Notes: generated from the letters alone by a model not told the origin. A stretch of 26,633 nucleotides of DNA from JAEUOS01 sp040382235 (GCA_040382235.1 JBEIFV010000080.1:1-26633); one strand, 5' to 3'; counted from the first letter of the stretch, positions 1-7,338 are shown. Program-made: numbers and translations.

Positions 1-674
1 ACTACACCGCGCTACCCGATTGGGCGCAGTCGATCGGCATGATCTTCTCGCTGGTGCTGCTGGCGCCCTCCTGGGGCGGCATGATCAACGGCATCATGAC
101 TCTCTCGGGTGCCTGGCACAAGCTGCGCTCCGACCCCATCCTCAAGTTCCTGGTGGTGTCGCTGTCGTTCTACGGCATGAGCACCTTCGAGGGGCCGATG
201 ATGTCGATCAAGACCGTCAACGCGCTCTCGCACTACACCGACTGGACCGTAGGCCACGTGCACTCGGGCGCCTTGGGCTGGGTCGGACTGGTGTCGATCG
301 GCTCGATCTACTTCCTGATCCCCAAGCTCTACGGCTTGAAAGAGATGTACAGCACGCGCTTGATCGAGCTGCATTTCTGGATCGCCACCGTGGGCATCGT
401 GCTGTACATCGCCGCAATGTGGATCGCCGGGGTGATGCAGGGCCTGATGTGGCGCGCGGTCAACGCCGACGGCACCCTGACCTACACCTTCGTCGAGAGC
501 GTCAAGGCGACCTTCCCGTATTACGTGATCCGGCTGGTCGGCGGCACGCTGTACTTCTCCGGCATGTTCGTGATGCTCTACAACGTCATCAAGACCATCG
601 GCCAGGGCCGCTCGGTCGACGCTCCGGTGATCAAGGCCGCGGGCCACGGCGCCGGCTCGCTGGCCCATGCCTGA
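1..674 (+). CDS. ccoN: cbb3-type cytochrome c oxidase subunit I (CcoN), C-terminal part
   Basis: Catalytic haem-copper subunit of the high-affinity cbb3 oxidase, an inner-membrane proton-pumping terminal oxidase. The reading frame is open from base 3, so only about the last 223 residues are present. Several hydrophobic helices are visible. The motif WTVGHVHSGALGW carries two histidines (codons 255-257 and 261-263) that match the helix-X ligands of haem b3 and low-spin haem b known for this family. The upstream motif STFEGPMMSIKTVN is also typical of CcoN. The stop lies 45 bases before ccoO, consistent with one operon. The copper-B ligands and the rest of the protein lie outside the window. 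Identification is firm. Confidence 0.97.
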   Translation, partial: YTALPDWAQSIGMIFSLVLLAPSWGGMINGIMTLSGAWHKLRSDPILKFLVVSLSFYGMSTFEGPMMSIKTVNALSHYTDWTVGHVHSGALGWVGLVSIGSIYFLIPKLYGLKEMYSTRLIELHFWIATVGIVLYIAAMWIAGVMQGLMWRAVNADGTLTYTFVESVKATFPYYVIRLVGGTLYFSGMFVMLYNVIKTIGQGRSVDAPVIKAAGHGAGSLAHA

Positions 675-719
675 ACGTCGATCCGACATGGCCATCCATC
701 TTCAACAGGTGAAAGCAAA

Positions 720-1421
720 ATGAACCATCAAGCGATCGAAAAGAACGTCGGCCTGATGATCCTCCTGGTCGTGCTCACGGTGAGCGTGGGCGGCCTGGTG
801 GAGATCGTGCCGCTGTTCTTCCAGAGGTCCTTAACCGAACCGGTGGCGGGTCTCAAACCCTACAACGCGCTGCAGCTGGTCGGGCGCGACATCTACATCC
901 GCGAGGGTTGCTACAACTGCCATTCGCAGATGATCCGGCCGTTCCGCGCCGAGACCGAGCGTTATGGCCACTACTCGGTGGCCGGTGAATTCGTCTACGA
1001 CCATCCGTTCCAGTGGGGCAGCAAGCGCACCGGGCCGGACCTGGCGCGCGTCGGCGGGCGCTACAGCGATGAATGGCATCGCGCGCACCTGAACAATCCG
1101 CGCGACCTGGTGCCGGAGTCGAACATGCCGGGCTATCCGTGGATGGTGAAGAACATGATCGATCCGAAGTCGGTGGCCCCGCGCATGAAGGCGCTGTCGA
1201 TGGTGGGTGTGCCGTATACCGAAGCCGACATGAACGAAGCCGAAAAAATGGTGACCGGCAAGAACGAGCAGGATGCCCTGATCGCCTACCTGCAGGGCCT
1301 GGGCACCTCGATCAAGGCCGGCGGCCCGGCCGCGGCGCCGGCCAAGGCCGCTGCGCCGGCGGCGACCGCGACGGCAGCAGTCACCCCCGCGGCAGGCGCA
1401 GCAAGCCTGGCTGCCAAATAA
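720..1421 (+). CDS. ccoO: cbb3-type cytochrome c oxidase subunit II (CcoO)
   Basis: Membrane-anchored mono-haem c subunit that passes electrons to CcoN. The 233-residue product has one N-terminal membrane helix (about residues 10-32). The haem c site CYNCH is at residues 64-68, and the probable axial Met is in ESNMPGYPWM (Met136). The motifs RTGPDLARVGGRYSDEWH and HPFQWGSKRTGPDL are characteristic of CcoO. Residues from about 200 onward form an Ala/Pro-rich tail that looks low-complexity. The ATG follows an AGGTGAAAG ribosome site. It lies between ccoN and ccoQ in the canonical order. Confidence 0.97.
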   Translation: MNHQAIEKNVGLMILLVVLTVSVGGLVEIVPLFFQRSLTEPVAGLKPYNALQLVGRDIYIREGCYNCHSQMIRPFRAETERYGHYSVAGEFVYDHPFQWGSKRTGPDLARVGGRYSDEWHRAHLNNPRDLVPESNMPGYPWMVKNMIDPKSVAPRMKALSMVGVPYTEADMNEAEKMVTGKNEQDALIAYLQGLGTSIKAGGPAAAPAKAAAPAATATAAVTPAAGAASLAAK

Positions 1422-1432
1422 GGGAGAACCAC

Positions 1433-1609
1433 ATGGACCTGAACACCCTGCGCATCACCATGACCCTGATCAGCTTCGCGGTCTTCATCGGCATCATCGC
1501 CTGGGCGCTGGCACCGGGCAATCGGTCGGCATTCGAAGAGGCGTCGCGGATTCCCCTGTCCGACGATGAGCCCGTGGCCGTGCCCGCCAAGGGGGTGTCA
1601 CATGGCTGA
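1433..1609 (+). CDS. ccoQ: cbb3-type oxidase small subunit CcoQ/FixQ
   Basis: Encodes a 58-residue single-helix membrane protein. The helix spans about residues 8-27 (TMTLISFAVFIGIIAWALAP) and an acidic cytoplasmic tail follows (FEEASRIPLSDDEP). Size, helix position and location between ccoO and ccoP match CcoQ, which stabilises the CcoP-containing oxidase complex in studied bacteria. The start is the ATG preceded by AGGGAGAA; longer in-frame starts would run inside ccoO. Its last 8 bases overlap the start of ccoP, so translation is probably coupled. Confidence 0.93.
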   Translation: MDLNTLRITMTLISFAVFIGIIAWALAPGNRSAFEEASRIPLSDDEPVAVPAKGVSHG

Positions 1610-2612
1610 TTTCACCAGCGATTTCTGGAGTCTCTACATCTCGGTGGCGACCATCGCAGGCTTGCTCTTATGCGCGATTCTGCTGATGTTCACTTCCAGC
1701 AAGGTGGTGCCCAAGGATCCCAGCGGGCAGACCGAGACCACCGGCCATGTGTGGGATGAAACCCTCGGGGAATTCAACAATCCGCTGCCGCGCTGGTGGA
1801 TGTGGCTGTTCTACCTGACCATCGCATTCGCCCTCATCTACCTCTATCTGTATCCGGGCCTGGGCAGCTTCAAGGGCAGCCTGGCATGGAGTTCGACCGG
1901 CCAGTACAGCGATGAAGTCAAGAAGGCGGACGCCGAGTTCGGTCCGCTGTTCGCGCAATACCTCGCAAAAGACCTGAAGACCGTCGCCGCCGATCCGCAG
2001 GCACGCGAAATCGGCGGCCGGCTCTACCTCAACTACTGCGCGCAGTGCCACGGATCGGACGCGCGCGGCAGCAAGGGTTTCCCCAACCTGACCGACAGCG
2101 ACTGGCTGTATGGCGGCACGCCGGACGCCATCAAGATCACGCTGGTGCAGGGGCGCAATGGTGTGATGCCGCCGCTGGGCGCGGCCCTGGGGGGCGACGA
2201 AGACGTGCGCAACGTGGCCAACTACGTGTTGTCGCTGTCCGGTTCAGCCCATGACTCGCTGCGCGCGGCGCAAGGCAAGGGCAAGTTCGCGGTTTGCGGT
2301 GCCTGCCACGGCATGGACGGCCGCGGCGATCCGGCCCTGGGCGCGCCCAACCTGGCCGACAAGATCTGGCTGTATGGCGGCGGGCTTGAAAACGTGATGG
2401 AGGCCATCAACAAGGGGCGCAACAACCAGATGCCGGCACAGAAGGACTTCCTGGGCGAGGCCAAGGTGCATTTGCTGGCCGCCTATGTGTATGGCCTCGG
2501 CGGCGGTGACGCGGGAGGCGCCCCGGCAGCAGCTGCGGCCACAGCGGCGACACCGGCGGCGGCACCGGCGGCGGACGCCGCACCCGCAGCCGGAGCAGAC
2601 CCGAAAAAATGA
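1602..2612 (+). CDS. ccoP: cbb3-type cytochrome c oxidase subunit III (CcoP), di-haem
   Basis: Di-haem c subunit that receives electrons from soluble cytochrome c. The 336-residue product has two predicted N-terminal membrane helices (about 10-31 and 65-86) with the FixP-type linker between them. Two cytochrome c domains follow, with haem sites CAQCH (146-150) and CGACH (232-236). Candidate axial methionines are Met189 (NGVMPP) and Met277 (NNQMPA). Residues 303-336 are an Ala/Pro tail resembling that of CcoO. The start at 1602 overlaps ccoQ and follows an AAGGGGG ribosome site; a longer start at 1566 lacks family support. The stop overlaps a very small ORF that leads into ccoG. Confidence 0.97.
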   Translation: MADFTSDFWSLYISVATIAGLLLCAILLMFTSSKVVPKDPSGQTETTGHVWDETLGEFNNPLPRWWMWLFYLTIAFALIYLYLYPGLGSFKGSLAWSSTGQYSDEVKKADAEFGPLFAQYLAKDLKTVAADPQAREIGGRLYLNYCAQCHGSDARGSKGFPNLTDSDWLYGGTPDAIKITLVQGRNGVMPPLGAALGGDEDVRNVANYVLSLSGSAHDSLRAAQGKGKFAVCGACHGMDGRGDPALGAPNLADKIWLYGGGLENVMEAINKGRNNQMPAQKDFLGEAKVHLLAAYVYGLGGGDAGGAPAAAAATAATPAAAPAADAAPAAGADPKK

Positions 2613-2659
2613 CACCCGCTATGCGCGCGGCCACGCTGGTGCCGGCCGCGCGGTCATGA
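2609..2659 (+). CDS. possible 16-residue coupling minigene between ccoP and ccoG
   Basis: An ATG at 2609 overlaps the ccoP stop as ATGA. The frame runs 16 codons and its TGA overlaps the ccoG ATG, again as ATGA (2656-2659). The predicted peptide MTPAMRAATLVPAARS resembles nothing I know. ccoG has no clear ribosome site of its own, so a ribosome finishing this ORF could restart at ccoG. Both overlaps are seen directly; that the ORF is translated is inference, and chance is a real alternative in a 43-base gap. Confidence 0.25.
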   Translation: MTPAMRAATLVPAARS

Positions 2660-4065
2660 GTACCCAGCCGATCAAGCTCTCGACCGAGGTCGAGGAAGCG
2701 CTCTACGAGGTTCGCAAGAAGATCTACCCGCGCGCGGTGCACGGCTGGTTCGCCGGCTGGCGCTGGACTCTCGTGTGGTTCACGCAGATCCTGTTCTACG
2801 GCACCGCCTGGGTCACCTGGAACGGGCGCCAGGCGGTGCTGTTCGATCTGGTGTCGCGCAAGTTCTACATATTCGGCCTGGTGCTGTGGCCGCAGGATTT
2901 CATTTTCCTGACCGCGCTATTGATCATCAGCGCCATGGCCCTGTTTTTGTTCACCAGCATCGCCGGGCGACTCTGGTGCGGCTATGCCTGCCCGCAAACG
3001 GTCTATACCGAGATTTTCCTGTGGATCGAACGCAGGGTCGAAGGCGACCGCGTGGCGCGCATGAAGCTGGACGGTGCGACCAACGGCCTGGGGAAGGTCT
3101 CAAAGAAGGCCCTCAAGCACGCGCTGTGGATTGCCTTCGCGCTATGGACCGGCTTCACCTTCGTCGGCTACTTCACGCCGATTCGCACCCTGGGTCATGA
3201 ATTCATCACCTGGACCCTGGGGCCGTGGGAGACCTTCTGGGTGTTCTTCTACGGTTTCGCCACCTACGGCAATGCCGGCTGGATGCGCGAGCAGGTGTGC
3301 AAGTACATGTGCCCCTATGCGCGCTTCCAGAGCGCGATGTTCGACCATGACACGCTGATCATCACCTACGATCGCGAACGCGGCGAGCCGCGCGGTTCGC
3401 GCGGGCGCAAGGTCGATCCCAAGGCTGCAGGCTTGGGCGACTGTGTCGACTGCGGCATCTGCGTGCAGGTGTGCCCGACCGGCATCGACATTCGCAAGGG
3501 GCTGCAGTACGAATGCATAGGCTGCGCCGCCTGCATCGACGGCTGCAACCAGGTGATGGAAAAGATGGGCTATCAGCCCGGCCTGATCCGCTATTCGACC
3601 GACAACGCAATGGCAAATCACTGGTCGGCGCGCGAAATGTGGCGCCATGTGCTGCGGCCGCGCACGCTGGTCTACAGCGCCATCCTGGGCGGTGTGGTCA
3701 TCGCCCTGCTGGCCGCGCTGGCATTGCGCGTGCCGCTCAAGGTCAACGTGATGCGCGATCAAGGCGCGCTCGGGCGGGTGGTCGAGGACGGCATGGTCGA
3801 GAACGTCTATCGCCTGCAGATCATGAACACCCAGGAACAGTTCCACCGTTACCAGATCAAGGTGCGCGGCATCGACGGCATCGAAGTCGCGTCCGAATCG
3901 GTGGCCGAAGTGCCGGGCGCGACCACCCGCGGTTTTCCGCTGCGGGTACGGGTGCCGCCGGGGCGCGGCAAGCCCGGATCCAACCGAATCGAGTTCGAGG
4001 TCCACGCCATCAATCACGACAGCATCAAGGTCGCCGAAAAAGCCGTGTTCCTGATTCCGCGCTGA
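2656..4065 (+). CDS. ccoG: cbb3 oxidase assembly ferredoxin-like membrane protein CcoG/FixG
   Basis: Polytopic iron-sulfur membrane protein needed for cbb3 assembly; in studied species it is implicated in handling copper for the oxidase. The 469-residue product has membrane helices near 37-55, 72-100, 155-173, 190-206 and 336-357. Cys pairs occur in RLWCGYACP (108/112) and CKYMCPYARFQSAMFD (215/219). A two-cluster ferredoxin segment follows, with Cys263, 266, 269, 273 and Cys287, 290, 293, 297. The C-terminal 110 residues form an Ig-like periplasmic domain. The ATG at 2656 fits the family N-terminus; the frame is open further upstream, but that part is low-complexity Arg-rich shadow of the ccoP tail. 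Confidence 0.96.
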   Translation: MSTQPIKLSTEVEEALYEVRKKIYPRAVHGWFAGWRWTLVWFTQILFYGTAWVTWNGRQAVLFDLVSRKFYIFGLVLWPQDFIFLTALLIISAMALFLFTSIAGRLWCGYACPQTVYTEIFLWIERRVEGDRVARMKLDGATNGLGKVSKKALKHALWIAFALWTGFTFVGYFTPIRTLGHEFITWTLGPWETFWVFFYGFATYGNAGWMREQVCKYMCPYARFQSAMFDHDTLIITYDRERGEPRGSRGRKVDPKAAGLGDCVDCGICVQVCPTGIDIRKGLQYECIGCAACIDGCNQVMEKMGYQPGLIRYSTDNAMANHWSAREMWRHVLRPRTLVYSAILGGVVIALLAALALRVPLKVNVMRDQGALGRVVEDGMVENVYRLQIMNTQEQFHRYQIKVRGIDGIEVASESVAEVPGATTRGFPLRVRVPPGRGKPGSNRIEFEVHAINHDSIKVAEKAVFLIPR

Positions 4066-4107
4066 GCGCCGACCTGTCCAAGTTGCAACTTTCCGGAGAC
4101 ATCCACC

Positions 4108-4620
4108 ATGCAATCGATCCCGCAGCGCAAGAAGCCAATCACACCCTGGTATCGCGAACCCTGGCCCTGGCTCCTGATGTCCGGTCCGGCGACGGTGATC
4201 GTGGCCGGCATCTACACCACTGTGCTGGCGTTCAGCGGCACCGACGGCCTGGTGGCCGACGATTACTACAAGCAGGGTCTGGCGATGAACAAGACCCTCG
4301 GGCGCGGGCTGCGTGCGCAGCAGCTTGACCTGGCGGCCCGCGTGAACTACACCGTGGCCAGCGGTCAGGTGCGCGTGGTCCTGACCGGCGCGCAGCATCC
4401 GCCCGCCTTGCTGCTGCGCCTGACCCATCCGACGCGGGTCGGCATGGATCAACGCATCGAACTCAAGCACCTGGAGAACGGCGTATACGAGGCCCGCGTG
4501 ACACTGCCCACCGGCGTGAACCGCTGGAACGCGGTGCTGGAGACGCCGGAGTGGCGGCTTGCCGGTACCTGGGGTGATCCGGTGCGCGCCGAACTTGCGC
4601 TGGCGCCGGCACGCTCCTAA
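4108..4620 (+). CDS. ccoH: FixH/CcoH family cbb3 oxidase assembly protein
   Basis: Encodes 170 residues. One membrane helix (about 20-42) follows a basic N-terminus containing TPWYREPWPWLL, a segment typical of FixH proteins. The motif GLVADDYYKQGLAMN lies after the helix and is a strong family signature. The rest is a beta-rich extracytoplasmic domain ending in AGTWGDPVRAELAL. FixH/CcoH proteins interact with the cbb3 complex and promote its maturation or stability. The ATG follows TTTCCGGAGAC. It lies 42 bases after ccoG in the usual ccoNOQP-GH order. In many genomes ccoI and ccoS come next; neither is recognisable here. Confidence 0.92.
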   Translation: MQSIPQRKKPITPWYREPWPWLLMSGPATVIVAGIYTTVLAFSGTDGLVADDYYKQGLAMNKTLGRGLRAQQLDLAARVNYTVASGQVRVVLTGAQHPPALLLRLTHPTRVGMDQRIELKHLENGVYEARVTLPTGVNRWNAVLETPEWRLAGTWGDPVRAELALAPARS

Positions 4621-4657
4621 CCGTTACGCGACCACAACACGAAGCGGGGAGCCAGCC

Positions 4658-4894
4658 ATGCTGCGACGGATCATGTGGGTGATGTGGCCTTCGTTCCTGG
4701 TGGCCGGGGCCGCGGTGGGCGTGTTTTTCTCGCTCTTCGATCCGCAGGACTTCTGGCTGTTCGGCGAGCACCTGGAGATCAGTCGCCAGGGGGCTTATAC
4801 GATCGGCTTCTTTGGTTTCTGGTCGGTGGGTATGGCCGCATCCGCGCTGACCCTGTGGCTGGCGAGCGCACCTGCAAGCGACGGCGTCGCTTGA
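4658..4894 (+). CDS. small two-helix membrane protein at the end of the cbb3 cluster
   Basis: Encodes 78 residues with two hydrophobic helices (about 5-25 and 44-65) joined by a short segment containing LFDPQDFWLFGEHLEISRQG. The ATG at 4658 follows a GCGGGGA ribosome site, 37 bases after ccoH. I recall similar unnamed small proteins after fixH in betaproteobacterial cbb3 clusters, but no function is established. Position and size are where CcoS might be expected, but the conserved sequence features of CcoS are not apparent. A role in oxidase assembly is inferred from position only. Its last 100 bases are overlapped antisense by the decayed ORF ending at 4795. Confidence 0.8.
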   Translation: MLRRIMWVMWPSFLVAGAAVGVFFSLFDPQDFWLFGEHLEISRQGAYTIGFFGFWSVGMAASALTLWLASAPASDGVA

Positions 4895-5097
4895 GGTGAT
4901 GTCGAAGGCATGTGGGTAGCACTGTCCAATGCCGCCATCCTGGCTTCGGCGGTCGCGTCCGAATTGAGCGGGTTGTCGGCAAAGGCCGCAAAGCCGCAGT
5001 CGGGTGTCAACAGCGCGCGTTTGGCTTTAGACAAGTCCAACGAAGCCGTGATGTCGACGCCATCGTCAAACGCTTGCTCGAATTTTTTAGCTTTCAT
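4795..5097 (-). pseudogene. chimeric remnant: antitoxin N-terminus joined to MetE-like C-terminus
   Basis: The ATG at 5097 (minus strand) follows a GAGGCGG ribosome site. The first 27 residues (MKAKKFEQAFDDG, then DITASLDLSKAKR; 5017-5097) look like the conserved start of CopG/BrnA-type antitoxins. These normally continue with a ribbon-helix-helix domain (PNQ..RVNVDFP..W), which is absent. The frame continues with LLTPDCGFAAFADNPL, resembling the zinc-cysteine segment (PDCG) near the C-terminus of cobalamin-independent methionine synthases, then an Ala-rich helix. After about 4895 it is only antisense to the small membrane gene. I read it as two gene fragments fused by deletion. The antitoxin part is fairly clear; the MetE part is less certain. 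Confidence 0.45.
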
Positions 5098-5140
5098 ACA
5101 GTGCCGCCTCTTCTGCGCGTGCACGACGCACGGATACGCG

Positions 5141-5446
5141 TTAGACCGCACCGCGTACCGCGGCAGGCGCAGCATGCAGCTGTAGACCCAGTGCGGCAAC
5201 AACCTTGAGAATGGTTGCGAACTCCGGGTTTCCCGCTGGAGAGAGCGCCTTGTACAAGCTCTCGCGGCCAAGGCCGGCATCGCGCGCCACCTGTGTCATG
5301 CCTTTGGCGCGAGCGATGTCTCCAAGTGCCGCTGCAACAAGGCCGGGATCCGCCTCTTCAAGCGCTGCCTCGAGGTAAGCAACCATGTCTTCCTCGGTCT
5401 TGAGGTGGTCCGCCGGATCCCATGGGGTGGTAGTTGTCTTCGCCAC
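5141..5446 (-). CDS. HigA-like addiction-module antidote protein
   Basis: Encodes 101 residues from a GTG start (5444-5446) preceded by TTAGGAG, which lies over the end of the toxin gene. The N-terminus TTPWDPADHLKTEEDMVAYLEAALEE is typical of the putative addiction-module antidote family. A helix-turn-helix covers about residues 38-75 (ALGDIARAKGMTQVARDAG, then LGRESLYKALSPAGNPEF). Such antitoxins neutralise the partner toxin and repress their own promoter. It lies 10 bases downstream of the toxin gene, the toxin-first order of higBA systems. Family call is strong; autoregulation is family knowledge. Confidence 0.92.
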   Translation of the reverse strand: MAKTTTTPWDPADHLKTEEDMVAYLEAALEEADPGLVAAALGDIARAKGMTQVARDAGLGRESLYKALSPAGNPEFATILKVVAALGLQLHAAPAAVRGAV

Positions 5447-5456
5447 GACTCAACTC

Positions 5457-5765
5457 CTAAAGTTCGCGCGCCAACGCTAAGGCTTTAGTGATGTCGCCGG
5501 TTTGCGACGACTTCTCGCCGCCAGCCAACAGAACCACATACAGATCAGCGCGCTTGATGAAATAGACGCGATAGCCAGGGCCATAGTCCACACGCAGTTC
5601 CGAAACGCCTTCTCCAACTGGCTTTACATCGCCAGGGTTGCCGAGGGAGAGTCGGCGGATGCGAATGTCAATACGGGCCTTGGCAGTGCGGTCTCGGAGC
5701 TTGGAGAACCATTCCGCGTAGGTTGAGGTCTGCCGGACTTCGAGCACGATGTGATTGTATTGCAT
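5457..5765 (-). CDS. HigB-like RelE/ParE-superfamily addiction-module toxin
   Basis: Encodes 102 residues. The segment WFSKLRDRTAKARIDIRIRRLS and the motif GVSELRVDYGPGYRVYF (about 54-69) define the phage-derived Gp49-like/HigB 'addiction module killer' family, whose characterised members are ribosome-dependent mRNA endonucleases. The C-terminal LLAGGEKSSQTGDITKALALA is also typical. I chose ATG 5765, which gives the family-length protein; the frame stays open upstream to 5966, but that extension is Arg/Ala-rich and unlike any family member. The ribosome site is weak. All expected motifs are intact, so the pair is probably functional. Confidence 0.92.
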   Translation of the reverse strand: MQYNHIVLEVRQTSTYAEWFSKLRDRTAKARIDIRIRRLSLGNPGDVKPVGEGVSELRVDYGPGYRVYFIKRADLYVVLLAGGEKSSQTGDITKALALAREL

Positions 5766-5881
5766 GGGATACGGAAAATGCAAGAAGCGTGTTTGCGCGG
5801 TCCGACGTCGTGCTGTGCGGCGGGCCAGCGCAGGTGGTCGAGATGGCGCAGCGCTTGCGGTTCGTCCACACCAGCTACGGG

Positions 5882-6097
5882 TTAGCCCAAGTATGGCCAA
5901 AGCCGCGTGGCCGAGCCAGCACGCAGGCTCAACGCCGGCACCAGCGGCGCGTGATTGAGCCGCCATGCGAGCGCGGCGGCGGCGAGGGCGGCAAGCACGA
6001 CGGGCGCGACGATCCAGCGCAGCGGCATGCGGGCGCGTGTTTGATCGAAACTCTGCGCACCAAGTGGCGGCGCCGGCGCGGCGGCCGCTTGCGGCAC
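5882..6097 (-). CDS. doubtful small membrane ORF, possibly a gene remnant
   Basis: A minus-strand frame from a GTG at 6097 gives 71 residues: an Ala/Pro-rich start, one strong hydrophobic helix (RWIVAPVVLAALAAAALAW, about 27-45) and a short tail. The frame stays open upstream into the hemerythrin gene but has no ATG with a ribosome site. It could be a small anchor protein, a decayed gene end, or chance in GC-rich DNA. The surrounding stretch 5766-6150, between the toxin gene and the hemerythrin gene, holds nothing else I recognise. Confidence 0.25.
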   Translation of the reverse strand: MPQAAAAPAPPLGAQSFDQTRARMPLRWIVAPVVLAALAAAALAWRLNHAPLVPALSLRAGSATRLWPYLG

Positions 6098-6150
6098 TGG
6101 CGCCGATGGCGCTTCACCTGAGAATTGTGGTTGTTCCCGCGCTCGCCGGT

Positions 6151-6792
6151 TCAGCCGTCCTTGCGGCGCGGAAACAGGGGGCCGACACCGATCGGCGGCG
6201 GCGCCAGGTTGACGATGCGTGAGAACAGCGCGCGGAATTCGGCCGCATCCGGGCCGCTCCGTGGATCGCGGTTATCGGCGAAAGCCGCGCCCACTTCCGC
6301 CCAATCCGCCGCGGTCAGCCACTCCTGGGCCACGGCAAAGACCTGTTTCTCTTCCTTGCGCATGTGATTGAAGTAGGTTTCCACGTAAGCATCGGCGGCG
6401 TCGCAAAAGACCTCGAAGGACGTGCCGTGCTCAAAGGCGAGCAGCTTGCGTTCCAGGTCGCGAATCGCCCGGTCGCCGGATTCGTGCTCACGCCGCAAAT
6501 CGTCCAGCAGGGCGTCGGTCGCGGACGTGCGGGCGCGCAGCAGGCGAAACAGGAACTGTTCTTCCTTGGGATGGTGCAGACGCTCCGGGTAGGCATCGAT
6601 GTAATAGACCATGGCGCGGAACAGCTCGAAATCCGCAGGCGCTTGACCGCTGCGGATTTGCTGCACCATGAATTTCAATCCGTGCAGCACCGCCGCCAGC
6701 GTGCGATGCTCCTCGCGAATGATCTCCAGGGCCTGCGCCGCAGCGTGCGCGCCAGCGCCTCTCGCGCCGGCCGCCGCTTCCTGCGTGCTCAT
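6151..6792 (-). CDS. hemerythrin HHE domain protein
   Basis: Encodes 213 residues with a four-helix hemerythrin-like cation-binding domain. Candidate di-iron ligands are His29 (REEHR), His73/His74 with Glu77 (HHPKEE), His103 (RREHES) and His143 with Glu147 (NHMRKEE), in family order. Residues 160-213 form an extra C-terminal extension ending in a basic tail. There is no signal peptide, so it is cytoplasmic. Proteins of this type bind oxygen or respond to nitric oxide or oxidants, and some protect or repair iron-sulfur enzymes. It starts 17 bases after the uspA-like gene and probably shares its FNR-controlled promoter. Activity is inferred. Confidence 0.9.
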   Translation of the reverse strand: MSTQEAAAGARGAGAHAAAQALEIIREEHRTLAAVLHGLKFMVQQIRSGQAPADFELFRAMVYYIDAYPERLHHPKEEQFLFRLLRARTSATDALLDDLRREHESGDRAIRDLERKLLAFEHGTSFEVFCDAADAYVETYFNHMRKEEKQVFAVAQEWLTAADWAEVGAAFADNRDPRSGPDAAEFRALFSRIVNLAPPPIGVGPLFPRRKDG

Positions 6793-6809
6793 GGTCGGCC
6801 AAGCCTTCT

Positions 6810-7256
6810 TCAGCGCACCACCAGCACCGGCACCTTGGAGTGGGTCAGCACCTTCTGCGTCTCGCTACCCAGGAGAAAGCCGGAAAGGCCGCGCCGGCCA
6901 TGCGAGGCCATGACGATCAGGTCGCATTTTTTCTTGGCCGCCGCGCCGACGATGGCGTCGTAGGGCAGGTCGTTCACCGCATGCATGGTGTCGATGGTCA
7001 GGCCGGAGGCGGCCAGTTTGCCGGCGGCTTTCGCCAGGATCGCTTCCGCAAGTTTCACCGCTTCCTTGCGGTACTGGCCTGAGGTGACCTGCGCGGCCAG
7101 GATCGCGCTTTCGGCATACACCGGTGCCGGGAAATCGGCTGCGCAATGGAACAGGGTGAGCTTGGCACCGACCGCACGCGCCAGTCCTGCTGCTTCCTTG
7201 GCGGCTTTTTCGGACAACTTCGAGCCATCGATCGGAACCAGAATGTTCTTGTACAT
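6810..7256 (-). CDS. universal stress protein, UspA family
   Basis: Encodes a 148-residue single Usp domain. MYKNILVPIDGS opens the alpha/beta nucleotide-binding fold. The C-terminal half has CDLIVMASHGRRGLSGFLLG followed by SETQKVLTHSKVPVLVV, which fits the phosphate/ribose-binding loop and last strand of ATP-binding-type Usp proteins. The ATG at 7256 follows a strong AAGGAGA site; the frame extends upstream to 7403, but that part has no Usp homology and crosses the FNR box. It is the first gene of a leftward unit with the hemerythrin gene. Usp proteins under FNR/ANR control are known to aid anaerobic survival in other Proteobacteria. Confidence 0.95.
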   Translation of the reverse strand: MYKNILVPIDGSKLSEKAAKEAAGLARAVGAKLTLFHCAADFPAPVYAESAILAAQVTSGQYRKEAVKLAEAILAKAAGKLAASGLTIDTMHAVNDLPYDAIVGAAAKKKCDLIVMASHGRRGLSGFLLGSETQKVLTHSKVPVLVVR

Positions 7257-7338
7257 GTTTGTTCTCCTTGGGATGTGTTTCGGGTGCGGAACCCCGGGCT
7301 GCTCGCGCGATGCACTGGGCACACCGGGCCATGATCTT

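Noticed and set aside
3142..4470. 442-codon minus-strand frame opposite ccoG and ccoH
   Set aside because: Shadow of two well-identified genes; no coherent fold or motifs.
5766..5966. N-terminal extension of the toxin to 169 residues
   Set aside because: The extra 67 residues are Arg/Ala-rich with no family match, and ATG 5765 gives the usual length.
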